Below, piece by piece: positions 14,568 to 20,687 of a stretch of 20,687 nt of DNA. Numbering within the stretch: the stretch's first letter is position 1; every line of letters starts with the position of its first letter. The stretch comes from Lachnospiraceae bacterium (GTDB lineage Bacteria; Bacillota; Clostridia; Lachnospirales; Lachnospiraceae): the NCBI GenBank assembly GCA_017420605.1, contig JAFOIS010000075.1:1-20687 (forward strand). Reading direction: 5' to 3'. The position numbers and the translations under genes were made by a program. The notes below the pieces were generated by a model that was not told the origin of the DNA, searched no databases, and was given only the letters and a program-made list of their open reading frames with translations.

Positions 14568-16031
14568 CTATTCGATGATCAGCCGGTCGCCGGCATGCCG
14601 GTCGAGATGCTGATGAGAGGAAAGGTATTCGTCGATCACATCCCTGCAGGAGGTAGATACGATCCGTGATTTTCTCCCTTCCAGGATCTCCTCGGTGCTC
14701 TTTCCGAAGCCGATCTTTGTGTTCAGATAATGGAACCGCTGCAGACCGACTTTATAGAGCCGTCCGTCTTCCATCTCTTCACCGCGGAATTTGAATTCCC
14801 GGAAAGAGTGATCCGCGCGCGAATACACGACATGCAGCCCGTCGGAGAACTGATAAAACTCCGTATGGGCGCCTTCCCATACTTCATCACGCACCATGTA
14901 ACGGATCATCTCCCTGAAGACGGCTCCGCTGATCTCCAGAAGATAGACGGCGTCGTCATACGGAAAGGCCTCGCACAGATCGGAATACATGACGATCGGA
15001 CCCATTTCCTCCGTCCGTATACTTCCGGATCCGAGAAGCATGATGTCCACGCCCAGGCTGGACCGAAGTGCGTCCGAGAGAAGTCCGCCGAGTTCGGTTT
15101 CGCGGTTTCTTGAAGGATGCGTCAGCTTTCGCGCAAACCGGGTCACGACCCTCCCGTATTTCTGATCCGTTTTTTTCTTGAAATCACGGATCAGCTTTTC
15201 CATTGCTTCATCCTGCTCGCAGGTATTGGAACTGATCGGCACACACTGCCATTTCCAGCCGCTGACGCTGTTGGTCTCCGTATCGATGGTGATATCGAAA
15301 CGTCCGATCTGGTCGGTCCCGGTCCCCGCCTGCACAATGAGAATGTCATTGACAATCGCAGGTTCATCTATGAACGTGTGCGAATGGCCGCCGATGATCA
15401 CGTCCACGCCCCAGGCCGGATCCAGTATGGCGGCGAGCTTTTTATCCTCTTCAAAACCGATGTGGGTAAGCAGGACGGTAAAATCGATATCGATCGCGTT
15501 ATAGGCGTTGCAGATCTTACCGACCTCTTTTGCGGCTTCTTCAATGTTAACGAAAGATCCGATCACACCGTCTGTCTTTGTCTGCGCAATGACTTCCTCG
15601 GTAATAACGCCGATGAAAAGAACTTTCATCCCGCCGACTTCAAGTACGACATACGGCTTGAACAGACGCGCGTGGTTCGTCTTTATATAGAGATTCGAAT
15701 TGATGATCGGAAACTTCGCGCATTTTTCCAGAAACAGAAGATGCGCGACGCCGTAATCGGTTTCATGATTGCCGATCGTCACAACGTCCGGCGCCAGCAT
15801 GTTCATGATCTCGATCGTGGATATTCCCTGATACTCGGAATCGATCACGGATCCGCGGAACATATCGCCTGCTATGCAGTACAGCGTATTCGGCTCCGTC
15901 TCGCGGACCTTTGTGATATAGCCGGACAGAAGCGACACCCCGCCGATGAGCGCCTCGTCCGTATTTTCCGTGAGGAAATCTCCGTGCATGTCGTTGGAAT
16001 GCAAAAGAACAAGTTTCTGATACCGTTCCAT
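14568..16031 (-). CDS. Cytoplasmic 5'-nucleotidase-family metallophosphatase (YfkN/UshA-like)
   Basis: A 487-residue two-domain enzyme. The N-terminal calcineurin-type metallophosphoesterase domain shows all metal ligand motifs: HSNDMHGDF (D14, H16), CIAGDMFRGS (D56), TIGNHETDYG (N88, H89), LLTHIG and IIGGHSHTF. The C-terminal 5'-nucleotidase domain shows LGGLLSDALRSSLGVD, LLGSGSIRTEEMGPIVMY and EAFPYDDAVYLLEISG. The motif usually written NxGxxR reads GSGSIR, with glycine in place of asparagine, as I recall for some Firmicutes homologues. There is no signal peptide, while UshA and YfkN are exported. It probably hydrolyses a nucleotide or another phosphoester in the cytoplasm; the substrate cannot be read from the sequence. 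The ATG at 16029-16031 has AAGGGGG upstream. The gene follows the DUF4428-like gene by 35 bases. Confidence 0.9.
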   Translation of the reverse strand: MERYQKLVLLHSNDMHGDFLTENTDEALIGGVSLLSGYITKVRETEPNTLYCIAGDMFRGSVIDSEYQGISTIEIMNMLAPDVVTIGNHETDYGVAHLLFLEKCAKFPIINSNLYIKTNHARLFKPYVVLEVGGMKVLFIGVITEEVIAQTKTDGVIGSFVNIEEAAKEVGKICNAYNAIDIDFTVLLTHIGFEEDKKLAAILDPAWGVDVIIGGHSHTFIDEPAIVNDILIVQAGTGTDQIGRFDITIDTETNSVSGWKWQCVPISSNTCEQDEAMEKLIRDFKKKTDQKYGRVVTRFARKLTHPSRNRETELGGLLSDALRSSLGVDIMLLGSGSIRTEEMGPIVMYSDLCEAFPYDDAVYLLEISGAVFREMIRYMVRDEVWEGAHTEFYQFSDGLHVVYSRADHSFREFKFRGEEMEDGRLYKVGLQRFHYLNTKIGFGKSTEEILEGRKSRIVSTSCRDVIDEYLSSHQHLDRHAGDRLIIE

Positions 16032-16066
16032 TATGCCCCCTTATCTAGTTTATACAGGATCGTCGG

Positions 16067-16981
16067 TTATTTTACAGGGCTTCCGCAATACTCGCAGCAT
16101 CCGCTCGCGTCCGGAGTCGTGACCGCGCCGCAGGCAGGACACTTCACCGGTCCCTGCGGGGCCTGCGTCTTCGCGAACGTCTGTCTGCCGGATCCGAATC
16201 CTGTGCCGGCGCCGGCTGCGTAGGCAGGCGCATTGGATCTTGTATCCTGCTGAAGAAGCGCCGCTTTGATCTCGTTGCCCATTTTCAGGTATTCCTGATA
16301 TTCACGCGAAAGATTCACATTCGGCCCCTGTGTCCCGAAAGATGCGCCGATCCGGTTTCCCGCAGAAGGCCGGCTGCCTGCGCCGCTCACGCCGTTTACG
16401 ACGCGGTTCGCGATCATATGCGACATTCCGGCATAGCCGGTCTGCGCCTGCTGACGGGGATCGATCTCCACGTTTGAGGGATTGAGTTCGAAAGAGATCT
16501 CATTGATATAGGGATGATTGACTCGGATATTCATGTCGAAATCATATTCATAAATATAGCGCGGCGGATTATAACTGACTTCTTTACCGTCCGCATCCTT
16601 GCGCTTCTCTTCCCGTCTGCTTTCCTTAATGTCAAGATCGGCTCCCGTAACGTCCGAAAGATCGATCACGTCCGGATTGCTGTTCTGATAATTGCTGTTC
16701 CTGCTGACCAGAAACTTTTTCTGATTATCATCGATAAACACATAATAATTCTTTCCGAAAGATCTCGTCGGCGTAAAGCGCGCCACTTCGTTTTTATTGG
16801 CTTCGCGGTATTCGATCTGTGCCTTGATCTCTTCGACGGTGGAACTTCTCCGTTCTGAGAACCAGGGAGACAACTTTGCGGCGCAATTCTTGCAGCAGTT
16901 GCCGTCTTCCAGTTTCCTGTTTCCGAGCAGTCCGATCTTTTCGCCGCAGATATCGCAGTATTTCTTATCAAAAAGTCCCAT
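16067..16981 (-). CDS. DUF4428-like protein with N- and C-terminal zinc ribbons
   Basis: A 304-residue protein. It begins MGLFDKKYCDICGEKIG with a CxxC...CxxC zinc site (C9, C12, C30, C33), as in DUF4428 proteins, which are often annotated near stress-related genes. A middle domain (about 60-190) is rich in beta strands and includes a segment with YIYEYDFDMNIRVNHPYINEISFEL. A Gly/Ala/Ser-rich linker (about 195-270) follows, and the C-terminus is a second zinc ribbon, CPACGAVTTPDASGCCEYCGSPVK. No signal peptide or membrane segment is seen. The start at 16981 is chosen because AAGGAG lies directly upstream and the family N-terminus begins there; a reading from 17128 would add 49 residues without family resemblance. 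The function is unknown; zinc binding is inferred from the cysteine pattern. It heads the probable operon with the metallophosphatase and propeller genes. Confidence 0.82.
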   Translation of the reverse strand: MGLFDKKYCDICGEKIGLLGNRKLEDGNCCKNCAAKLSPWFSERRSSTVEEIKAQIEYREANKNEVARFTPTRSFGKNYYVFIDDNQKKFLVSRNSNYQNSNPDVIDLSDVTGADLDIKESRREEKRKDADGKEVSYNPPRYIYEYDFDMNIRVNHPYINEISFELNPSNVEIDPRQQAQTGYAGMSHMIANRVVNGVSGAGSRPSAGNRIGASFGTQGPNVNLSREYQEYLKMGNEIKAALLQQDTRSNAPAYAAGAGTGFGSGRQTFAKTQAPQGPVKCPACGAVTTPDASGCCEYCGSPVK

Positions 16982-17221
16982 GTTATGCTCCTTTCTCCGT
17001 AAAGGTTCCTTTATGTCCTGTTGCCATGCCGCTGCCAAATATCGCGCGGACAGAATATACCTTTTACATTGTATCAATACTTTGCATAAACTTCTACACT
17101 TTTCGGTCCGTATTGCGATATCTTTCACAACATTTCAGAATATTTAAGTTTGTTTTCCGTGAAATTGTACACTTTCTTTTTTCGGTATCCTGTGATTAAC
17201 TGATGGAGGAAAGGAGAAAAC
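16982..17221. other. Divergent intergenic region between the DUF4428-like gene and lplA
   Basis: 240 AT-rich bases that must hold two divergent promoters, but I cannot pick confident -35/-10 pairs. Candidates are weak: TTGTAC with TATCCT (plus strand, spacing only 15) and TACAAT (minus strand) without a -35 box. A near-palindrome, TAAAGGTTCCTTTA (17000-17013), lies in the leader of the DUF4428-like gene. Confidence 0.5.
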
Positions 17222-18217
17222 ATGCCTGCGAAATTCCGTTATCTGGAGACCGGTTCCCACGATCCGTATTACAATCTTGCCTTTGAGGAGTACGTCCTTA
17301 CGGAAATGCCGGATGCGGATCATCTGATCCTGTGGCAGAACGACAATACGGTCGTTGTCGGCCTCAATCAGAATACGCTTGCGGAGATCGACCTTTCCTA
17401 CGTCAGGGAGCATTCGGTCAACGTCGTACGCCGCTCCACCGGCGGCGGAGCCGTCTATCATGATCTCGGAAATCTGAATTATTCTTTTATCTGCGCTCTC
17501 GATGATACGAGAGATGCGATGAAAGAGGCTCTGACAAGGCCGGTCGTTGAAGCTCTCCGTTCTCTCGGTATCGACGCTTCCGTATCCGGCCGCAACGATA
17601 TCCTCGCAAACGGGCGTAAAGTCTCCGGTACCGCGGAACGTGTCTGGAAGAACCGCATTCTGCATCACGGCACCCTCCTTTTTGATTCCGATCCGGAACG
17701 TATCAGCGGCGCGCTGCGTACGGATCCGGAAAAATTCCGGTCCAAAGGCATTTCTTCCATACGCAGCCGCATCGGTACGATCCGGCCGCTGCTCTCACGC
17801 GATATGTCGATCGCGGAGTTCCGCCGGTATCTTCTTACGTACATCACAGGCGGGGATACGCTTCCGGAGTCCCTTCCGGAATCCGCTCTCGAACGCATCC
17901 GCGCGCTACGCGACGGCAAATATGCGACATGGGAATGGAACTTCGGAAAGTCGCCGCAATATACTTTTTCAAACAGCGTCCGGTTTCCGGGAGGAAGGGT
18001 CGAAGTCCGGGTGGATACGGAACACGGGAGGATACGCGACCTGGCGATCTTCGGCGATTTCATGTCCCTTATGCCGATGACAGAACTGCTTGAGGCCATG
18101 AAAGGCGTACCGTTTGAACGCGCCGCCGTCCTTGCGGTCATGGAACTTTATCCGACGGATCTGTATTTTCACTCGGTCACCGTCCAGGAAGTTCTCTCCG
18201 TCATTTTTCCGGTGTGA
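17222..18217 (+). CDS. lplA: Lipoate-protein ligase A
   Basis: Activates lipoate with ATP and attaches it to lipoyl domains or GcvH. The protein is 331 residues. The catalytic domain shows DPYYNLAFEEYVL (14-26), LILWQNDNTVVVGLNQN, the hallmark RRSTGGGAVYHDLGNLNYSF (70-89), and GRKVSGTAERVWKNRILHHGTLLFD with the conserved lysine K133. A C-terminal accessory domain follows (about 250-331, with WEWNFGKSP and FPGGRVEVRVD), so this is the full-length two-domain form. The start has a strong AAGGAG five bases upstream. It stands alone on the plus strand; no lipoyl-domain protein lies beside it. The stop is followed by a tRNA gene, with no convincing intrinsic terminator between. Confidence 0.95.
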   Translation: MPAKFRYLETGSHDPYYNLAFEEYVLTEMPDADHLILWQNDNTVVVGLNQNTLAEIDLSYVREHSVNVVRRSTGGGAVYHDLGNLNYSFICALDDTRDAMKEALTRPVVEALRSLGIDASVSGRNDILANGRKVSGTAERVWKNRILHHGTLLFDSDPERISGALRTDPEKFRSKGISSIRSRIGTIRPLLSRDMSIAEFRRYLLTYITGGDTLPESLPESALERIRALRDGKYATWEWNFGKSPQYTFSNSVRFPGGRVEVRVDTEHGRIRDLAIFGDFMSLMPMTELLEAMKGVPFERAAVLAVMELYPTDLYFHSVTVQEVLSVIFPV

Positions 18218-18247
18218 GCCATTGGCATCTGCCGATAAAAAATGTTG

Positions 18248-18276
18248 TTTACAAACAAAAAACGCTGTGCTATAAT
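18248..18276 (+). promoter_or_regulatory. Promoter of the tRNA-Val gene
   Basis: TTTACA (18248-18253), a 17-base spacer, and a perfect TATAAT (18271-18276). The tRNA begins 14 bases after the -10 box, giving a very short leader. Confidence 0.87.
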
Positions 18277-18290
18277 GCACAACGTACCTC

Positions 18291-18363
18291 GGAACGTTAG
18301 CTCAGCTGGGAGAGCATTCGCTTGACGTGTGAAAGGTCACAGGTTCGAGCCCTGTACGTTCCA
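18291..18363 (+). tRNA. tRNA-Val, anticodon GAC
   Basis: A complete cloverleaf in 73 bases. The acceptor stem is GGAACGT pairing with ACGTTCC and the discriminator is A. The D stem is GCTC/GAGC. The anticodon stem TTCGC/GTGAA has one G-U pair and the loop TTGACGT has GAC at positions 34-36. The T arm is ACAGG-TTCGAGC-CCTGT. The 3' CCA is not encoded. It has its own promoter and terminator and is not part of a tRNA cluster. Confidence 0.95.
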
Positions 18364-18364
18364 T

Positions 18365-18398
18365 AAAAAAATCACCTGCTTTCGCAGGTGATTTTTTT
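18365..18398. terminator. Bidirectional intrinsic terminator between tRNA-Val and the phasin-like gene
   Basis: Stem ATCACCTGC (18371-18379), loop TTTC, complementary arm 18384-18392, flanked by an A-run on the left and a T-run on the right. It therefore gives a U-run in both directions and can stop the tRNA transcript and the convergent minus-strand gene ending at 18416. Confidence 0.93.
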
Positions 18399-18415
18399 GT
18401 ACTCTTCTGTTACTC

Positions 18416-19012
18416 TTACTCTTCGGTCTTCTCTTCGGCAGGCGCTTCTTCCGCGGGCGCTTCTTCCGCAGGCGCTTCTTCAGCAGGTGCTTCTTCGGCA
18501 GGAGCTTCTTCAGCCGGAGCCTCTTCCTTTTCTTCACCGGAGATGACCGTGCCGATCGTCTTTGCGGCGTCCTTAAGTTCCTTCTTGGCAGCTTCCGCGA
18601 GCTTCGCGATTTCCGGCGCGATCTCTTCGTAATTTGCCTTGATCTCTTCTTTCACGCGTTCGGCGGCTTTTTTGGCCGTCTGCGCCGCTTTGGAATTGGC
18701 GGCGGTCTCCGCGGCCTGTTTTTCCTTTTCGACTGCTTCTTCCGTCTTCTCATCAACTTCGTCGACGGTCAGTTTGATCTTTTCACGTGTCTCTTCCGGA
18801 ACCTTCGCGGCTGCTTCGGCAAAGATATCATCCTTCTTGATCTTTGCCTTTTCGCGGAATTCCTTCGTCAGTTCCTTACCCTGCTCAACGGTCAGTTCAC
18901 CGCGCTTTACAAGTTCGTCAATGATCTCTTTCGACTTTTCGGCAGTCACAGCTACGGCGCCTACGCCTGCAAGCAGAAGCTTCTTGATCGCATTCGTGAA
19001 TTTCATTTTCAT
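18416..19012 (-). CDS. Phasin-like coiled-coil protein with a repetitive EEAPA tail
   Basis: A 198-residue, highly charged protein rich in Ala, Glu and Lys. The first 50 residues contain a short hydrophobic stretch (LLLAGVGAVAVT, about 12-23), then a segment with IIDELVKRGELTVEQGKEL. This resembles the N-terminus of small bacterial proteins annotated as phasin-like, so I use that name for the pattern only. Residues about 45-155 should form long amphipathic helices. The tail is six copies of EEAPA ending in EEKTEE. There is no clear polyhydroxyalkanoate gene in the window, so granule binding is not supported. Two start codons are close together: ATG at 19012, and ATG at 19006, which is better spaced from AAAGGA and may be the true start. 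It ends at the terminator shared with tRNA-Val. Confidence 0.8.
   Translation of the reverse strand: MKMKFTNAIKKLLLAGVGAVAVTAEKSKEIIDELVKRGELTVEQGKELTKEFREKAKIKKDDIFAEAAAKVPEETREKIKLTVDEVDEKTEEAVEKEKQAAETAANSKAAQTAKKAAERVKEEIKANYEEIAPEIAKLAEAAKKELKDAAKTIGTVISGEEKEEAPAEEAPAEEAPAEEAPAEEAPAEEAPAEEKTEE
18435..18524 (-). repeat. Six tandem 15-base units coding for EEAPA
   Basis: Six head-to-tail units of 15 bases (18435, 18450, 18465, 18480, 18495, 18510), all in frame. Their differences, such as GGCAGG, GCGGG and GCCGG variants, are mostly or wholly silent, so the encoded unit is identical each time. This suggests selection on the peptide, and the copy number may vary between strains. Confidence 0.9.
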
Positions 19013-19097
19013 TTTCCTTTCTTTTTATCGCCGTTTCCGGCCGGCTTAGTATTGTGCACTGTAAGAAAAAAGCTGACCTTTCCTTCTTCTGTTCCAA

Positions 19098-19106
19098 AGT
19101 ATATCA
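19098..19106 (-). promoter_or_regulatory. Possible extended -10 promoter of the phasin-like gene
   Basis: On the minus strand TGATATACT contains a TATACT box with the TG of an extended -10 element. No good -35 box lies 17 bases upstream. The resulting leader would be about 80 bases. A small inverted repeat (CTGCGC/GCGCAG) lies just upstream. Confidence 0.4.
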
Positions 19107-19192
19107 CATTTTTTACAGACTGCGCGTTTTTTGCGCAGAATTCATAAATTCTTCACGAAAATCTTGATTTTTATTTATGGATCGATGCCCTG

Positions 19193-20005
19193 CTAAAAGA
19201 TGCCGAGCTCCGGGATCTCGATCTTTTCCAGCGTCAGTCCCTTCGGCGGCGCGGTATCTCCCGCTGCGCTGCGGTCCCTTGCTTCAAGGATACGCATCAT
19301 CTCTTCCGGCGCCATCTGTCCGCTGCCGGCCAGGATCAGGGTCCCGGTAATGATCCGTACCATATTGTAAAGAAATCCGCTGCCGGAAACCGTATAGGTG
19401 ATAAGGTCTCCTTCCCTTGTCACTTCGGACCGGTAGATCGTACGCACTGTCGATTTTCCGGAAAATCCGGAGGAACAGAAAGAGGCGAAATCATGTGTGC
19501 CGACCAGATAAGAAGCGGCCGCGGCCATTTTCGATTCGTCGAGAGGATAATAATAATGAAGTGCATACCGCTGCCAGAGCGGGTCCGGTACTCTCCGGTT
19601 CATGATCCGGTAGCTGTACGTTTTTACGGAATCGCAGTGACGCGGATGAAAATTTCCCGGCACTTCCATGGATTCCATCACACGGATATCGTCCGGAAGA
19701 CGTGCGTTCAAAGCCAGTGCGATCTTTCCCGGCAGCATTTTCGCATCGCAGTCGAACACGACGAGGTTGTCGCGCGCGTGAACACCGGTGTCTGTCCGGC
19801 TCGCCCCGATCGTCCGTACATCGCCTCCGAACAGATCCCTGATCGCTTTTTCCAGGATATCCTGAATACCGACGGCGTTTGTCTGCGACTGGTATCCGTT
19901 GTAATTCGTACCGTCGTAGGCAAGATGAAGCAGGATGCGCCGTACATGCTCCGCATCCCTCTGCGCCGGTCTTTGATGTTCTTCTTTTTTTCGCTTACTG
20001 CTCAT
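19193..20005 (-). CDS. truA: tRNA pseudouridine synthase A
   Basis: Converts uridines 38-40 in the anticodon arm of tRNAs to pseudouridine. With the ATG at 20003-20005 the protein is 270 residues, typical for TruA plus a short charged N-terminal extension (SSKRKKEEHQRPAQRDAEH). Motifs: LAYDGTNYNGYQSQ (28-41), GASRTDTGVHARDN with the catalytic aspartate D72, PGNFHPRHCDSVKTYSY, and GSGFLYNMVRIITGTL. A longer reading from 20131 would lie inside maf and lacks family resemblance, so I reject it. The start overlaps the last codons of maf by 11 bases, which suggests coupled translation; no strong ribosome site stands at the usual distance. Confidence 0.94.
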   Translation of the reverse strand: MSSKRKKEEHQRPAQRDAEHVRRILLHLAYDGTNYNGYQSQTNAVGIQDILEKAIRDLFGGDVRTIGASRTDTGVHARDNLVVFDCDAKMLPGKIALALNARLPDDIRVMESMEVPGNFHPRHCDSVKTYSYRIMNRRVPDPLWQRYALHYYYPLDESKMAAAASYLVGTHDFASFCSSGFSGKSTVRTIYRSEVTREGDLITYTVSGSGFLYNMVRIITGTLILAGSGQMAPEEMMRILEARDRSAAGDTAPPKGLTLEKIEIPELGIF

Positions 20006-20627
20006 ATAATCTGAATCCGATCCTGTCGAGGTGACGCGAAAGCGCGGCGACCGGCAGACCGACGACGTTGCTGTAATCTCCTTCGATCCTGCCGATAAAA
20101 CGTGAGAAGACGCCCTGTATGCCGTAAGCACCCGCTTTATCCATCGGTTCCCCGGTAGATATATACCAGCATATCTCCCTGTCCGGCATCGGCTCTACAA
20201 ATACGGCGGTCTTTTCAAAGAAAGTGTCACGCTCTAAGACGCGGCGTTCCGCGATCTTCAGGATCGTCACGCCGGTAAAAACGTCATGCTGCCGCCCGGA
20301 AAGGCGTTTCAGCATGCGATACGCATCCTCTTCGTCTGCGGGCTTCCCGAGGATCATTTCGTCGGACGCAACGATGGTGTCCGCCCCTACTACAAAAACG
20401 CAGCCGCAGGGATCCGGCGATTCCGGCACGTCCTGACCGCTTAAGATGCGCTCCGCGGCAGCTTCCGCCTTCCGGACTGAAAGATACCGGACAGTATCTT
20501 CAGGCGTTCTGACGCTCTCAGGGAGCGTCTCAGAGGCTTCCTGCGTCATTACGATACACGGTATGCGGGCATTAGCAAGGATTTCTCTCCTCCGCGGCGA
20601 CGCGGAAGCAAGGATCAGGACGTTCAA
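19995..20627 (-). CDS. maf: Maf-family nucleoside triphosphate pyrophosphatase
   Basis: Maf proteins hydrolyse non-canonical or modified nucleotides (dTTP, UTP and modified forms) to the monophosphate. They are linked to septum inhibition in Bacillus. The protein is 210 residues: LILASASPRRREIL (4-17), VVGADTIVASDEMILGKPADEEDAYRML with D83, HDVFTGVTI, YISTGEPMDKAGAYGIQG and YSNVVGLPV. The start is taken as TTG at 20625-20627, since the family N-terminus begins there and GAGGAT lies upstream. The TTG overlaps the TGA of the preceding membrane-protein gene (TTGA). It overlaps truA downstream by 11 bases. Confidence 0.94.
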   Translation of the reverse strand: MNVLILASASPRRREILANARIPCIVMTQEASETLPESVRTPEDTVRYLSVRKAEAAAERILSGQDVPESPDPCGCVFVVGADTIVASDEMILGKPADEEDAYRMLKRLSGRQHDVFTGVTILKIAERRVLERDTFFEKTAVFVEPMPDREICWYISTGEPMDKAGAYGIQGVFSRFIGRIEGDYSNVVGLPVAALSRHLDRIGFRLYEQ

Positions 20628-20687
20628 AGAAATATCCTCAAAAGAATAAGCACGGCAAGATAAAGGATCAGAAGGGCATATGCGATA
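20624..20687 (-). CDS. C-terminal end of a membrane protein cut by the window edge
   Basis: Twenty codons in frame from the right edge to a TGA at 20624-20626. The peptide is almost wholly hydrophobic, beginning IAYALLILYLAVL and ending LLRIFL, and so looks like a last transmembrane helix. The stop overlaps the TTG start of maf. Family cannot be named from this length. Confidence 0.55.
   Translation of the reverse strand, partial: IAYALLILYLAVLILLRIFL

Noticed and set aside
15117..16223. A 368-codon open frame opposite the metallophosphatase gene
   Set aside because: It is antisense in codon register to a well-supported gene and has no recognisable domain.
16982..17128. 49-residue N-terminal extension of the DUF4428-like protein
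   Set aside because: The family start MGLFDKKYCDICG and a strong AAGGAG lie at 16981; the extension covers the likely promoter region.
18435..18524. Tandem repeats as a CRISPR-like array
   Set aside because: Units are 15 bases with no spacers and are in frame within a coding sequence.
19120..19155. Hairpins after truA as an intrinsic terminator
   Set aside because: Two small inverted repeats are present (CTGCGC/GCGCAG and AGAATT/AATTCT), but neither is followed by a U-run on the minus strand.
20006..20131. Longer N-terminus for TruA
   Set aside because: It lies within maf in another frame and has no similarity to TruA.

Overview
The window looks like a chromosomal segment of a Gram-positive Clostridia member, most likely Lachnospiraceae-like. 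The grounds are a full-length PolC-type polymerase, a perfect CIRCE operator, SigA-type promoters (TTGACA/TATAAT), strong AGGAG ribosome sites, a tRNA without encoded CCA, and ThyA/DHFR active-site variants that I recall from that group. Genes are tightly packed, base composition is moderately GC-rich, and I see no insertion sequence, prophage, CRISPR array or integrase.

Layout. (1) 1-8903, minus strand: one long operon read right to left. A promoter at 8875-8903 and a leader with a strong hairpin are followed by thyA, dfrA, ispG, polC, a PrsW-type intramembrane protease, a NYN-LOTUS protein, and the first 42 codons of a gene cut by the left edge (possibly a Rad3/DinG-type helicase). It joins dTMP synthesis, an isoprenoid enzyme and the replicative polymerase. 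(2) 8927-11362: lon, minus strand, with its own consensus promoter directly followed by a CIRCE (HrcA) operator. (3) 11367-13420, plus strand: larC and larB, nickel-pincer cofactor genes, divergent from lon. (4) 13436-16981, minus strand: a DUF4428-like zinc-ribbon protein, a leaderless 5'-nucleotidase-family metallophosphatase and a leaderless Asp-box beta-propeller protein, probably one operon. (5) 17222-18217, plus strand: lplA, lipoate-protein ligase. (6) 18248-18400: tRNA-Val(GAC) with its own promoter and a terminator shared with the convergent gene. (7) 18416-19012, minus strand: a phasin-like coiled-coil protein with a repetitive acidic tail. (8) 19193-20687, minus strand: truA, maf and the C-terminal end of a membrane protein, with overlapping stop and start signals.

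The strongest unusual observation is that the proofreading exonuclease domain inside PolC is present at full length but has lost its catalytic acids (the DxE of motif I is SxL; motif II Asp is Glu; motif III is disrupted), while the polymerase, zinc and clamp-binding motifs are intact. Other points of interest are HrcA control of lon, a possible attenuator in the thyA leader, the gene order linking folate/dTMP enzymes to polC, a bacterial NYN protein with two LOTUS domains, and a marked excess of GATC. I did not find a clear, wholly new multi-gene system; the DUF4428/nucleotidase/propeller trio is the least explained cluster.
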